Shown here in pieces: positions 8,913 through 16,604 of a stretch of 64,000 nucleotides of DNA. Each line of letters opens with the position of its first letter. Within the stretch, counting starts at the first letter, position 1. A model generated the notes under the pieces. The model saw nothing but the letters and a program-made list of their open reading frames with translations, searched no databases and was not told where the DNA came from. Both the position numbers and the translations under genes were made by a program. The DNA is from Rugamonas sp. A1-17 (lineage in GTDB: Bacteria > Pseudomonadota > Gammaproteobacteria > Burkholderiales > Burkholderiaceae_D). The DNA is taken from NCBI GenBank assembly GCA_025548565.1, contig JAJLPB010000004.1, positions 62,001 to 126,000 on the forward strand. Direction: 5' to 3'.

Positions 8913-8939
8913 CAAAACAAACGCGGGCCGAAGCCCGCG
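8913..8939 (-). terminator. Rho-independent terminator of dcd
   Basis: A 7-bp perfect stem (CGCGGGC at 8922-8928, GCCCGCG at 8933-8939) with a CGAA loop. Reading on the minus strand the stem is followed by TTTGTTTT, so it terminates dcd. The stem also lies just behind the convergent kinase gene and may act weakly in that direction. Confidence 0.7.
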
Positions 8940-8964
8940 CATTGCAAAGACCGGCGAAGCGGGC

Positions 8965-9531
8965 TTACGCTTTGGGCAAGGTCACGCCATGCTGGCCCTG
9001 ATACTTGCCGTTGCGGTCCTTGTACGACACATCGCACACTTCATCGCTCTCGAAGAACAGCACCTGCGCGCAGCCTTCGCCTGCATAGATCTTGGCCGGC
9101 AGCGGCGTGGTGTTGGAGAACTCCAGCGTCACATACCCTTCCCACTCGGGCTCGAACGGCGTCACGTTGACGATGATGCCGCAACGGGCGTAGGTCGACT
9201 TGCCCAGGCAAACCGTCAGCACGCTGCGCGGAATGCGGAAATATTCCATGGTGCGGGCCAGCGCGAAGGAGTTCGGCGGGATGATGCACACGTCGCTCTT
9301 GATGTCGACGAAGGAGTTCGAATCGAAGTTCTTCGGATCGACAATGGTGCTGTTGATGTTGGTGAAGACCTTGAACTCGTCGGCGCAACGGATGTCGTAG
9401 CCGTACGACGACGTGCCGTACGAGATGACCTTGCGGCCCTCTTCCTGGCGTACCTGGTCCGGGAAGAACGGCTCGATCATCCCATGTTGCTCCGCCATAC
9501 GGCGTATCCATTTGTCGCTTTTAATCGTCAT
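8965..9531 (-). CDS. dcd: dCTP deaminase
   Basis: 188 residues, the normal family length. It begins [14 protein letters not shown] and carries the conserved [11 protein letters not shown] block, the [15 protein letters not shown] segment with the substrate-binding Ser/Arg, and the C-terminal [12 protein letters not shown] tail. It converts dCTP to dUTP, feeding dTMP synthesis. It is a single gene, terminated by the hairpin at 8913-8939 and only 43 bases from the divergent PEP-CTERM gene. Confidence 0.96.
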   Translation of the reverse strand: MTIKSDKWIRRMAEQHGMIEPFFPDQVRQEEGRKVISYGTSSYGYDIRCADEFKVFTNINSTIVDPKNFDSNSFVDIKSDVCIIPPNSFALARTMEYFRIPRSVLTVCLGKSTYARCGIIVNVTPFEPEWEGYVTLEFSNTTPLPAKIYAGEGCAQVLFFESDEVCDVSYKDRNGKYQGQHGVTLPKA

Positions 9532-9574
9532 CGCAAGGCATTCCTAAAGTTCAGGGGGCGGTGCATGGCACCGA

Positions 9575-10156
9575 ATGCCCGAGATTTTACGCGATCAGGG
9601 CGCTTTTACGAACCTTTTTAAGCCAGCCATAGCCATCGCCTTGGCTTCCATGGTGATAGCGATAGCACAAATCATCAATTCAGGCACGCCAATTCCAAAC
9701 GCCAACGTCCTGATTAATTTAAACAGTTCAGGGCTGGACTGGGTTTATGCAGGGCCTATCGGCCCGAATGAATGGGGGCCCGGTCTTATCCAGCCGGCGA
9801 CCTATCGCGCCAGCGAAGGCTGGCGGGTGGCCACCGCCGCCGAGTGGGCCATGCGTCCACAGTGGACCGATTTCATCGTCCCCGGCAATCCAGGCGGCAT
9901 CGTCAGCCCGCCATCCGGCTACACCGACCACAATTCCTACATCTTCGCCTCCGAGTACTGGGGGAATTTCTTCCACGTCGATATCAATGACTATGCCGAC
10001 GGCAGGCTTACCGACGGCGTCAACGGTCAGATCGGCGGCGTGCCGGAAACCATCTATGTGCGCAACACGCTGGCCGTGCCCGAACCGGGCACCTGGGCCA
10101 TGCTGATGGCGGGCCTGGGCCTGGTCGGCGTGGTGGCCAAGCGACGCAAGGCCTGA
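9575..10156 (+). CDS. PEP-CTERM sorting-domain exported protein
   Basis: 193 residues. The C-terminus is a textbook PEP-CTERM tail: VPEPGTWAMLMAGLGLVG membrane helix followed by a basic AKRRKA end, recognised by exosortase. The body (residues 40-165) has no family I recognise; it is rich in Gly, Asn and aromatic residues. The N-terminal hydrophobic stretch (AIAIALASMVIAIA) acts as the signal sequence. The start is uncertain because the region before it carries two acidic residues; a later ATG at 9650 is also in frame. No exosortase gene lies in the window. Confidence 0.82.
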   Translation: MPEILRDQGAFTNLFKPAIAIALASMVIAIAQIINSGTPIPNANVLINLNSSGLDWVYAGPIGPNEWGPGLIQPATYRASEGWRVATAAEWAMRPQWTDFIVPGNPGGIVSPPSGYTDHNSYIFASEYWGNFFHVDINDYADGRLTDGVNGQIGGVPETIYVRNTLAVPEPGTWAMLMAGLGLVGVVAKRRKA

Positions 10157-10170
10157 GTCAGACAGCCATA

Positions 10171-10995
10171 CTACGCATAAGCCCGCCCAGCGCGGGCTTT
10201 GATGTTTAACAGGCTGGCGATCATCTCGCGCGTGGCCTCGGCCGCCACCGCCGGCGACTCCATCGGGAACAGATGACCGCCCGGCACGATGCGGAAATAC
10301 TTGCCCACCAGCGCCTGCGTATGGCCCAGGCCGGACTGGCTGGTTTCCCAGGAATCGGTGCCGCCGATGAAACCGATCGGCGCCGGGAAGCGGCCCCGCA
10401 CCAGCTTGGGCAGGTGGTGCGGCAGGCTGGCGTAGATGCTGGTTTCCACTTCCCGCGTGAAGCGCAGCTGCACGCCGTCGGGATGGGGTTTCAGGCCGCT
10501 CGCCATGTAGTCCTCCAGCACGCCCGGCGCCCAGGCCGCGAACAGGTCCTTGCCGGCGAAGTGCTGGTAGGCCGCCTGCGCGTCCGGCCACACGTTGCGG
10601 CGGCGGATCGAGAACTTCGCCGGCGGCACGCGGTTGGCGTTGCCGCTCATTTTGATCAGGCGCCAGAACAGCGCGCGCCAGCCGGCCACCACGGGCGCGT
10701 CCAGCATCACCACGCAGCGCACCAGGTCCGGGCGGGCATGGGCCACCATCAGGCTGAGCATGCCGCCCAGCGAGTGGCCGACCAGGATCACCGGCTCGTC
10801 GTAGCGCGAGATCAGTTCGTTGATGTATTCGTCCACCAGCGCCGGCCAGCCGTCGCTGACCGGGTAGCGCGGACTGTGGCCGTGCATGTCCAGCGCCTGG
10901 ATGTCGAAATCGTCGGCCAGCAGCGCGAAAAACTGGCGGTACACACCCGCCGGGTAACTATTGGCATGGGCAAAATGCAGCTTGGGCTTGCTCAC
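10171..10995 (-). CDS. Alpha/beta hydrolase
   Basis: 274 residues from a GTG start with GGAG 8 bases upstream. The nucleophile elbow is GHSLGG (about residues 74-79), preceded by a DMHGHSPR strand-turn; a late His lies in PGGHLFPMESP. These fit the catalytic Ser-Asp-His fold of alpha/beta hydrolases. There is no signal peptide, so it is cytoplasmic. The substrate cannot be read from sequence; esterase or C-C hydrolase activity are both possible. It is alone between the PEP-CTERM gene and the secretion operon. Confidence 0.85.
   Translation of the reverse strand: MSKPKLHFAHANSYPAGVYRQFFALLADDFDIQALDMHGHSPRYPVSDGWPALVDEYINELISRYDEPVILVGHSLGGMLSLMVAHARPDLVRCVVMLDAPVVAGWRALFWRLIKMSGNANRVPPAKFSIRRRNVWPDAQAAYQHFAGKDLFAAWAPGVLEDYMASGLKPHPDGVQLRFTREVETSIYASLPHHLPKLVRGRFPAPIGFIGGTDSWETSQSGLGHTQALVGKYFRIVPGGHLFPMESPAVAAEATREMIASLLNIKARAGRAYA
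10179..10200 (+). terminator. Terminator hairpin of the PEP-CTERM gene
   Basis: An 8-bp stem (AAGCCCGC at 10179-10186 with GCGGGCTT at 10192-10199) and 5-base loop, 23 bases after the PEP-CTERM stop, followed by TGATGTTT. It lies inside the last codons of the convergent hydrolase gene, so the two genes share this segment. Confidence 0.5.
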
Positions 10996-11077
10996 AAGCG
11001 GTCTCCGTATGATTGTTTTCGGCCCATTGTAATGGCACTTTTCACGGGAGGCTTGGGGGAAAGGCTCTAATCGCCGC

Positions 11078-11599
11078 TCATTTGCTGAACACCACGGCGC
11101 GGATCACAACCGGATTGGCTTGCTGCTGCACCTGATAGCTGGAGACATACCAACCTTCGCCGCCATCGCCGCCCTCGTTCAGGCTGTCGGTAAAACGCGC
11201 CAGCGCATCGATGTCGATGGCCTCAAGCGTCAACTGCGTGCGTCCCCCCGCCTGCTCGTGGGAGAAGGACAGCATGGCGATCCCGCTCATGTCCGCAAGC
11301 TCCAGCGTGGACAGCACATTGTTCCACGGGTAACGCAGCGCGGCCGCCACCTTCGCCTGCTCCTTCTGCCTGGCGACCAGCGCCGGCGCCGCGGCGCTGC
11401 GCAGCTGCTGTTCGCGCTGCAGCACCTTCAGTTGCAGCTCCTGGCGCGACAATGCCGCCCGCAGCCGCGCTTGCTCGCCTTGCAACTGCAGCCACTGCGC
11501 CAGCATCGCGGCGGCGCACGCCGCCGCCACCAGCAGCATGAGGTACAACGGCCAGGGGCGGCGGCGCTGCGGGATAAACTCCAATGTCAGCTTGATCAT
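11078..11599 (-). CDS. PilN-like inner-membrane assembly protein
   Basis: 173 residues starting MIKLTLEFIPQRRR at 11599; the longer upstream frame overlaps the preceding gene. A single membrane helix (about residues 16-36) follows a short basic cytoplasmic tail, then a coiled coil (LQGEQARLRAALSRQ) and a small periplasmic alpha/beta domain. This is the PilN/GspL-C layout. It is the last gene of the ten-gene operon and overlaps the preceding PilM-like gene by ATGA, so the two are translationally coupled. It probably links the cytoplasmic PilM-like protein to the periplasmic PilO/PilP-like proteins. Confidence 0.65.
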   Translation of the reverse strand: MIKLTLEFIPQRRRPWPLYLMLLVAAACAAAMLAQWLQLQGEQARLRAALSRQELQLKVLQREQQLRSAAAPALVARQKEQAKVAAALRYPWNNVLSTLELADMSGIAMLSFSHEQAGGRTQLTLEAIDIDALARFTDSLNEGGDGGEGWYVSSYQVQQQANPVVIRAVVFSK

Positions 11600-12411
11600 G
11601 CGGGCACACCGGGTATCGTCAGGAACATGTCGCGGAAATCCGGGAAACAGGGACTCACCCCATCGCCGTCCACGGCGCACGGCAGCATCAGCGACAAGTG
11701 CGCGGCCGCCATGCCACGCCGGCTGGCCGCGGCCGCGAGGCGGGCATCAACTGTCGCCCCGGGCGGCGCCGCATAGGCGAGGCGCCGCAATTCGCGCTCG
11801 ATGACCGCGTCGTCTATCCCATGCGGCAGCGCCAGCACGGACAGTAGCTGGCCGCCGGCGCCGAGGATGGAGGCGAAGCCGTCGTCTTCGGCCACCAGCA
11901 GGGCGCGCGGCGCATCGGCGCGCCAGGCTGGCATATCCTGGACCGCGTTCCACAAGGCGCCTGCCAGGGGCCGCACCGAGGACAGCCGCCATTTATATTC
12001 GGCGGCGATGGCGTCGAGCCGCTCGAACAGGTCGCGCCGGATCGCGCAAGCCGTCGATTTCGCCCCGGACGGCGCGCGGTCGAGCGCGCAGCGCCATTCC
12101 GCGGCGGGGATGCCCAATTCGTGCTCCATCGTCGCCATGGCAACCACCTCCGCCTCGGCCATCCCGGACACGGCGGACGGTATTTCCAGCGCCATCAGGC
12201 GGCACAAGCTGCTCCCAAGGTACACCCGCACCTGCCTGCGCCGCCAACGCGCCGATGGCACGGGCAGCGTGGAAAAGTCCAGCGACGCCGGCGACCGCGC
12301 ATCCCATTCAAACGGAGGCAGCGCTTCGATTCCGGCCTTCCACGGCCAGCCGGACTGGCGCCGCACGTAGGCATGACGCGAAGTCAGGTAAATATGCAGG
12401 GTATCAATCAT
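11596..12411 (-). CDS. Divergent PilM/GspL-like cytoplasmic assembly protein
   Basis: 271 residues, soluble, without signal or membrane helix. I cannot see the canonical ATP-binding phosphate loops of PilM. Its place between gspE and a PilN-like gene, its size, and the layout of two alpha/beta subdomains (VYLGSSLCRLMAL, then RALLVAEDDGFASIL) fit a degenerate actin-like PilM or GspL cytoplasmic domain. It overlaps gspE by 8 bases and the PilN-like gene by 4. The call rests mainly on context. Confidence 0.5.
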   Translation of the reverse strand: MIDTLHIYLTSRHAYVRRQSGWPWKAGIEALPPFEWDARSPASLDFSTLPVPSARWRRRQVRVYLGSSLCRLMALEIPSAVSGMAEAEVVAMATMEHELGIPAAEWRCALDRAPSGAKSTACAIRRDLFERLDAIAAEYKWRLSSVRPLAGALWNAVQDMPAWRADAPRALLVAEDDGFASILGAGGQLLSVLALPHGIDDAVIERELRRLAYAAPPGATVDARLAAAASRRGMAAAHLSLMLPCAVDGDGVSPCFPDFRDMFLTIPGVPA

Positions 12412-14092
12412 AGTCCACCACCCGTTCGACTTCGTCCATCGTCGTCACGCCGGAGGCCACCAGGTCCAGCGCCCGCAGCGCCAGCGGCCGCACGCCCAAC
12501 CCCAGGGCGTAACGCTTGATATCGGCGACGTCGGCCCGGCGCATGATCATGGCCCGCAGGCTGTCGTCGACCGGCAGCACCTCGGCGATGGCGCGCCGTC
12601 CCTTGTAGCCGGTGTGGCGGCAGTGGTCGCAGCCATGCCCGCGCGCCAGGCGCAGGTCGGCCGGCGCGATACCGGCCGCCAGCAAGCGCTCGCGCAGCTC
12701 CGGGGTTGGCACATCCGCCTGCGCGCAGCGCGGGCAATTGCCGCGAATGAGACGCTGCGCCACGATGCCGTTCAGGGCCGACATCACGCTGTAAAGATCG
12801 ATGTCCATGTGCGAAAAGCGGCTGATCACATCGAACACGCTGTTGGCGTGCACCGTGGTGAATACCAGATGCCCCGTCAGCGCGGCCTGCACCGCGATCT
12901 CCGCCGTCTCCGGGTCGCGGATCTCGCCGACCAGGATCTTGTCCGGGTCGTGCCGGAGTATGGAGCGCAAGCCCTGGGAAAAAGTCAGGCCCTTCTTTTC
13001 ATTGACGGGAATTTGCAGCACGCCGGGCAGCTCATACTCCACCGGGTCTTCGATCGTGATGATCTTGTCCTGCTCGGTGCGGATCTCCGACAAGGCCGCG
13101 TACAGCGAGGTGGTCTTGCCGCTGCCGGTGGGCCCGGTCACCAGCAGCATGCCGTGCGGCTTTTTCGCCAGGCGGCGGATGCGCGCCATCGCGTCCTCGT
13201 CCAGCCCAAGGCTGGCCAGCGAAATGACGTTCGATGCATCGTGTAACTGGGTTTTGTCGAGCAGCCGCACCACCGCGTCCTCGCCGTGAATGCTGGGCAT
13301 GATGGAAACGCGGAAGTCCAGTTCCCGCTGCCCGAGCGCGACGCGGAAGCGGCCGTCCTGCGGCACTCGCCGCTCGGCGATATCGAGCTGCGCCAGCACC
13401 TTGACGCGCGAGATCACTTCCTCGGCACGCTGGGGATCGGCCAGCTCCGACGCCGGCACCAGCACGCCGTCGAGCCGCAGCTTGACGCGCACGCCGGCGC
13501 GGTCGCACTCGAAGTGGATATCGCTGGCGCCGGCCTTCCAGGCGTCATAGATGGCCGAATCGACAAAGCGCACCACGGCGCTGCCGCTGCGCTCTATGCT
13601 CTCCAGCGAAATGCGCTTGCCGCCATCGGCCGCGTCGCCCGCCGCCGCCGGGCCGCGCTGGCCCAGCTGGCTGGAAGCCTTGATGCCCGCCTGCGCGTAC
13701 TCCAGCGCCGCGCGGATGTCCGGCGCCGCCGCCCATCCCAGGCGAGGATACTGGCCGCTGCGGTTCGACAGCCACTGCATCAATTGCTCGTCCCACGGAT
13801 CGGCCACCACGAACAGCGTGGCGCCGTCGCGCGGCAGCGGATAGATGCCGCGCTCGACGCAGTCGGTAAAGCCGATATGCGCAAGCTGCGGCGGCGCCGC
13901 GCTCAAGTCCTGCTGCGAAAAATACGCCACGCCGAAAGCGGCCTGCGACATCGGGCCGATCGCCTCCATCGCGACACCGGCCAGTTCCGCCAGCTCCGCC
14001 GCCAGCGCACGGCCGCTGGCCCTGGCGCGCACCCGTGCGGCCGCCAGCATATCGCCGGACAGCTCCGGCTTGGTAGCGGCTTGCCGCATCAT
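12404..14092 (-). CDS. gspE: GspE/PilB-family secretion ATPase
   Basis: 562 residues, ATG with GGAGG 4 bases upstream and an ATGA overlap with gspF. It has an N-terminal T2SSE domain, then the ATPase core: Walker A GPTGSGKTTS, Asp box (IITIEDPVEY), Walker B (KILVGEIRDPETAE) and His box. The zinc-binding Cys pairs CPRC and CDHC, 40-odd residues apart near the C-terminus, are typical of GspE/PilB extension ATPases and absent from PilT. It powers pseudopilus assembly. No retraction ATPase is present in the operon, which favours secretion over twitching. Confidence 0.92.
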   Translation of the reverse strand: MMRQAATKPELSGDMLAAARVRARASGRALAAELAELAGVAMEAIGPMSQAAFGVAYFSQQDLSAAPPQLAHIGFTDCVERGIYPLPRDGATLFVVADPWDEQLMQWLSNRSGQYPRLGWAAAPDIRAALEYAQAGIKASSQLGQRGPAAAGDAADGGKRISLESIERSGSAVVRFVDSAIYDAWKAGASDIHFECDRAGVRVKLRLDGVLVPASELADPQRAEEVISRVKVLAQLDIAERRVPQDGRFRVALGQRELDFRVSIMPSIHGEDAVVRLLDKTQLHDASNVISLASLGLDEDAMARIRRLAKKPHGMLLVTGPTGSGKTTSLYAALSEIRTEQDKIITIEDPVEYELPGVLQIPVNEKKGLTFSQGLRSILRHDPDKILVGEIRDPETAEIAVQAALTGHLVFTTVHANSVFDVISRFSHMDIDLYSVMSALNGIVAQRLIRGNCPRCAQADVPTPELRERLLAAGIAPADLRLARGHGCDHCRHTGYKGRRAIAEVLPVDDSLRAMIMRRADVADIKRYALGLGVRPLALRALDLVASGVTTMDEVERVVDYD

Positions 14093-15276
14093 ATTCCTCC
14101 CGCCAGATCGAACACCGGCATATACATCAAAACAATAATCGCGCCTATCATCACGCCCACCACCATCAGCAGCAACGGCTCGGCGATGCGCGTCGTGCGC
14201 TCGATGAACAGCATCAGTTCCTGGCGATAGGTCTGCGCGATGATCTCCATCGTGCGTTCCAGGTTGCCCGAACGCTCGCCCACCTGCAGCAGACGCACCG
14301 TGACGTTGTCGGTCAGCCCATGCTCGGCAAACGCCGCGCTCATGCGGCGGCCTTCGTTGACCAACAGCCGCGCGGCCGCCAGCTGCTCCTGCAGCCCGGC
14401 GTCGAACGCCAGATTGCGCGCCAGCGGTATCGCGTCGCTGATCGTGAAGCCGCCCTTCAACAGCATCGACATGGTCTGGAAGATGCGCGACAGCTGATAC
14501 AGGCGCAGGTAGTACCGCACCAGCCTGAAGCGCCCCAGCAACCAGAGCGTCGCGGCCTGCAGCTGGCCCCCACGGTAGGCCAGCGCGGTCGCCGTCACCA
14601 GCCCCGCGAGCAGCGCCAACACCAGCGGCAGGTGATCGCCGAAGAAGCCGCCGACGCCGATCAGTATCCGCGTCGGCGTGCTGATGGTATTGGCGAAGTC
14701 CTCGTACACCCGCGAAAAACGCGGCACCACATACGACAGCATGAACAGGGTGACCAGCATGCCGAAGCCCACCACCAGCGCCGGATAGATGGCCGCGCTG
14801 ATAATTTTCTTGCTCAACTCCCTGCCCACTTTTTCGTAGGCGACGAATTCGTCCAGCGCCTCGTCGATGCGGCTCGATCGCTCGCTGGCGCGCATCGAGG
14901 CCACCAGCAGCAGCGGAAAACGGACCTGGTTCAGCTCCAGCGCGCTGGAAAACGGCTTGCCTTCAAGCAGACGCTGTTTGATCTCCAGCAGCACCACATG
15001 CTTGAAGCCCGCGCCGTCCTTGGTGCTGAGCGTATCGATGGCCTCGACCAGCGACATCCCCGACGAAAGCAAGGTACGCAGTTCGTCGCAGAACAGCACC
15101 ACGTCGAACTGCGCGCGCCGCGGCAGCGCCAGGCGGCGCGCCGCCGCCGTCACCGACAGGACGGTCGCGCCCTCGCGCTCCAGCGCCTGCCGCACTTCCT
15201 GCGCGCTCTCGCCCTCCACCTGCCGCTCGGCGTAGGCGGCGGTGGCCGCGTCAAAAATCCGTACCGTAAATTGCAT
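14089..15276 (-). CDS. gspF: GspF-family inner-membrane platform protein
   Basis: About 395 residues. Two in-frame ATGs lie at 15282 and 15276; AGGA abuts the first and is 6 bases from the second, so 15276 is preferred. The protein has the duplicated GspF domain with three membrane helices, an N-terminal region of about 60 residues, and the conserved LLKGGFTISDAI and VGERSGNLERTM segments. It anchors the ATPase to the membrane. Its stop overlaps the gspE start. Confidence 0.9.
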   Translation of the reverse strand: MQFTVRIFDAATAAYAERQVEGESAQEVRQALEREGATVLSVTAAARRLALPRRAQFDVVLFCDELRTLLSSGMSLVEAIDTLSTKDGAGFKHVVLLEIKQRLLEGKPFSSALELNQVRFPLLLVASMRASERSSRIDEALDEFVAYEKVGRELSKKIISAAIYPALVVGFGMLVTLFMLSYVVPRFSRVYEDFANTISTPTRILIGVGGFFGDHLPLVLALLAGLVTATALAYRGGQLQAATLWLLGRFRLVRYYLRLYQLSRIFQTMSMLLKGGFTISDAIPLARNLAFDAGLQEQLAAARLLVNEGRRMSAAFAEHGLTDNVTVRLLQVGERSGNLERTMEIIAQTYRQELMLFIERTTRIAEPLLLMVVGVMIGAIIVLMYMPVFDLAGGI

Positions 15277-15284
15277 GGTCATTC

Positions 15285-15767
15285 CTATGGTGATGGCGCG
15301 GGCAGATAGACGAACTTCCAGTCCGAATAGCGATCGCCGGACACCGTCAGCAACGCCAGCTTGACCGGCCGGCGGCGCAGGGTTTCGGCTTCGCTCAAGC
15401 TGTACACACCGGCGATGCCGCCGTCGCCGGCGCGTATCACGCCCCATTCCTTGCCGTGGTTGACCGGATCGCCGTAGACCTTGCGCAGGTGGCGCGCGGT
15501 GCCGACGAAGCGGCGATCCTCGACCAGCTCCTCCAGCGCCGCCGGATAGCGCTTGGGATTGCCGGGCGTGCGCTGATAGTAGTCACCGATCGCCTTCTGA
15601 TAGGCGGCGCCGATTTCCAGCAGCTCGTCCTCCTTGTCGCGCCGCGCGAGCGCGCTCCACGACGTGCCCAGCGCCGCCAGGCCGATGCCGAAGATGGCCA
15701 GCGCCGTCAACACCGCCACATAAGTGAAGCCGGACTGGCGGCGCGCGGCCGCGTCACCACGACGCAT
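15285..15767 (-). CDS. Atypical pseudopilin without Glu5
   Basis: 160 residues. The N-terminus RRQSGFTYVAVLTALAIFGIGLAALG is a type III (prepilin peptidase) signal: Gly at -1, Phe at +1, then a hydrophobic helix. The +5 residue expected to be Glu is Ala, as in minor pseudopilins of the GspK kind and some tip proteins. The rest is a soluble domain with PKRYPAALEELVEDRR, which resembles GspG-like proteins. It overlaps the preceding pseudopilin gene by 14 bases. It is probably a minor tip pseudopilin. Confidence 0.72.
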   Translation of the reverse strand: MRRGDAAARRQSGFTYVAVLTALAIFGIGLAALGTSWSALARRDKEDELLEIGAAYQKAIGDYYQRTPGNPKRYPAALEELVEDRRFVGTARHLRKVYGDPVNHGKEWGVIRAGDGGIAGVYSLSEAETLRRRPVKLALLTVSGDRYSDWKFVYLPAPSP

Positions 15768-16128
15768 AAGGGCTCCCGTCCTGCGCCTGTCCCTCGGCGC
15801 CGCTCTTCACATCGAACACCTTGCCCGTTTCCTTTTTTTCCGGCGCGACGACGATCCAGGTGTCGCTGCGGTCTGTGATCGGATCGACCGGTATCTTGCG
15901 CAGGTATTTGCGTTCGACGATCTGCGCCAGCGAATCCGGATACATGCCCTGGTCGCCGAAATGCTTGTCGATGGCCTCGCGCATCATCGCCAGATCCTGG
16001 CGCAGCACCGTCTCCTTGGCCTTCTGCACATTGCCGAAATAGCGCGGCACCGACAGCGACAGCAATAACCCGATCAGGGCCATCACCACCAGCAGTTCGA
16101 TCAGCGTGAATCCGCGCGTCCTCACCAT
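15754..16128 (-). CDS. GspG-like major pseudopilin
   Basis: 124 residues starting MVRTRGFTLIELLVVMALIG at 16128; the longer frame has no pilin signal. The prepilin cleavage site (RTRG/FTLIE, with Glu5) is perfect. The C-terminal part has the GspG pattern: DLAMMREAIDKHFGDQGMYPDSL followed by a short loop rich in Asp. It overlaps the upstream pseudopilin gene by 7 bases. It is the best candidate for the main pseudopilus subunit. Confidence 0.85.
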   Translation of the reverse strand: MVRTRGFTLIELLVVMALIGLLLSLSVPRYFGNVQKAKETVLRQDLAMMREAIDKHFGDQGMYPDSLAQIVERKYLRKIPVDPITDRSDTWIVVAPEKKETGKVFDVKSGAEGQAQDGSPYASW

Positions 16129-16604
16129 AGCCGATACGGCATGCCATTCATGCCGACCTCCTCCGACTTCGAATAGACGTCGAAGATATCGGCGCCCTCC
16201 TTCGGTTCGTCCGGCGCCGAGGCGTAGCTGCGCAAGCCCCACGTGGCCTCGGCCGGCAGCGACTTGGGCGCGAATGGATCGCGCGGCACGCGCCGCAGCA
16301 GATACAGCATCTGGCCGCCGGCCGTCAGGTCCGGCACGCCGGCGGTCAGCGCCGGCAGCGACGGCGGATAGCCGCTGGCGCCGGCGGCGCGCGCGATGCG
16401 CCCGCTGTCGCTGGCCTGCTTGTAGGCGTCGATCGCGTGGCGGATCTCCCAGACCGCCGCCTTCAGCTCGCGTTCCTTGTTGCGCTTGGCGGTCAGCTCC
16501 ACCAGCGGCATCGCCGCCGTCGCCAGGATGCCCAGCACCACCATCACCACCATCATTTCGATGATGGTGTAACCGCGCCGGCGCCGCGCCATCGGCACGC
16601 TCAT
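16122..16604 (-). CDS. Type II secretion pseudopilin (GspG-like)
   Basis: 160 residues. The prepilin signal is RRRRG/YTIIEMMVVMVVLGIL with Glu5 and Tyr rather than Phe at +1. The soluble domain contains ELKAAVWEIRHAIDAYKQA and PRDPFAP, typical of GspG/GspH folds. It overlaps the secretin stop by 4 bases (ATGA). Two GspG-like genes in tandem suggest either a major and a minor subunit or a heteropolymer. Confidence 0.82.
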   Translation of the reverse strand: MSVPMARRRRGYTIIEMMVVMVVLGILATAAMPLVELTAKRNKERELKAAVWEIRHAIDAYKQASDSGRIARAAGASGYPPSLPALTAGVPDLTAGGQMLYLLRRVPRDPFAPKSLPAEATWGLRSYASAPDEPKEGADIFDVYSKSEEVGMNGMPYRLW

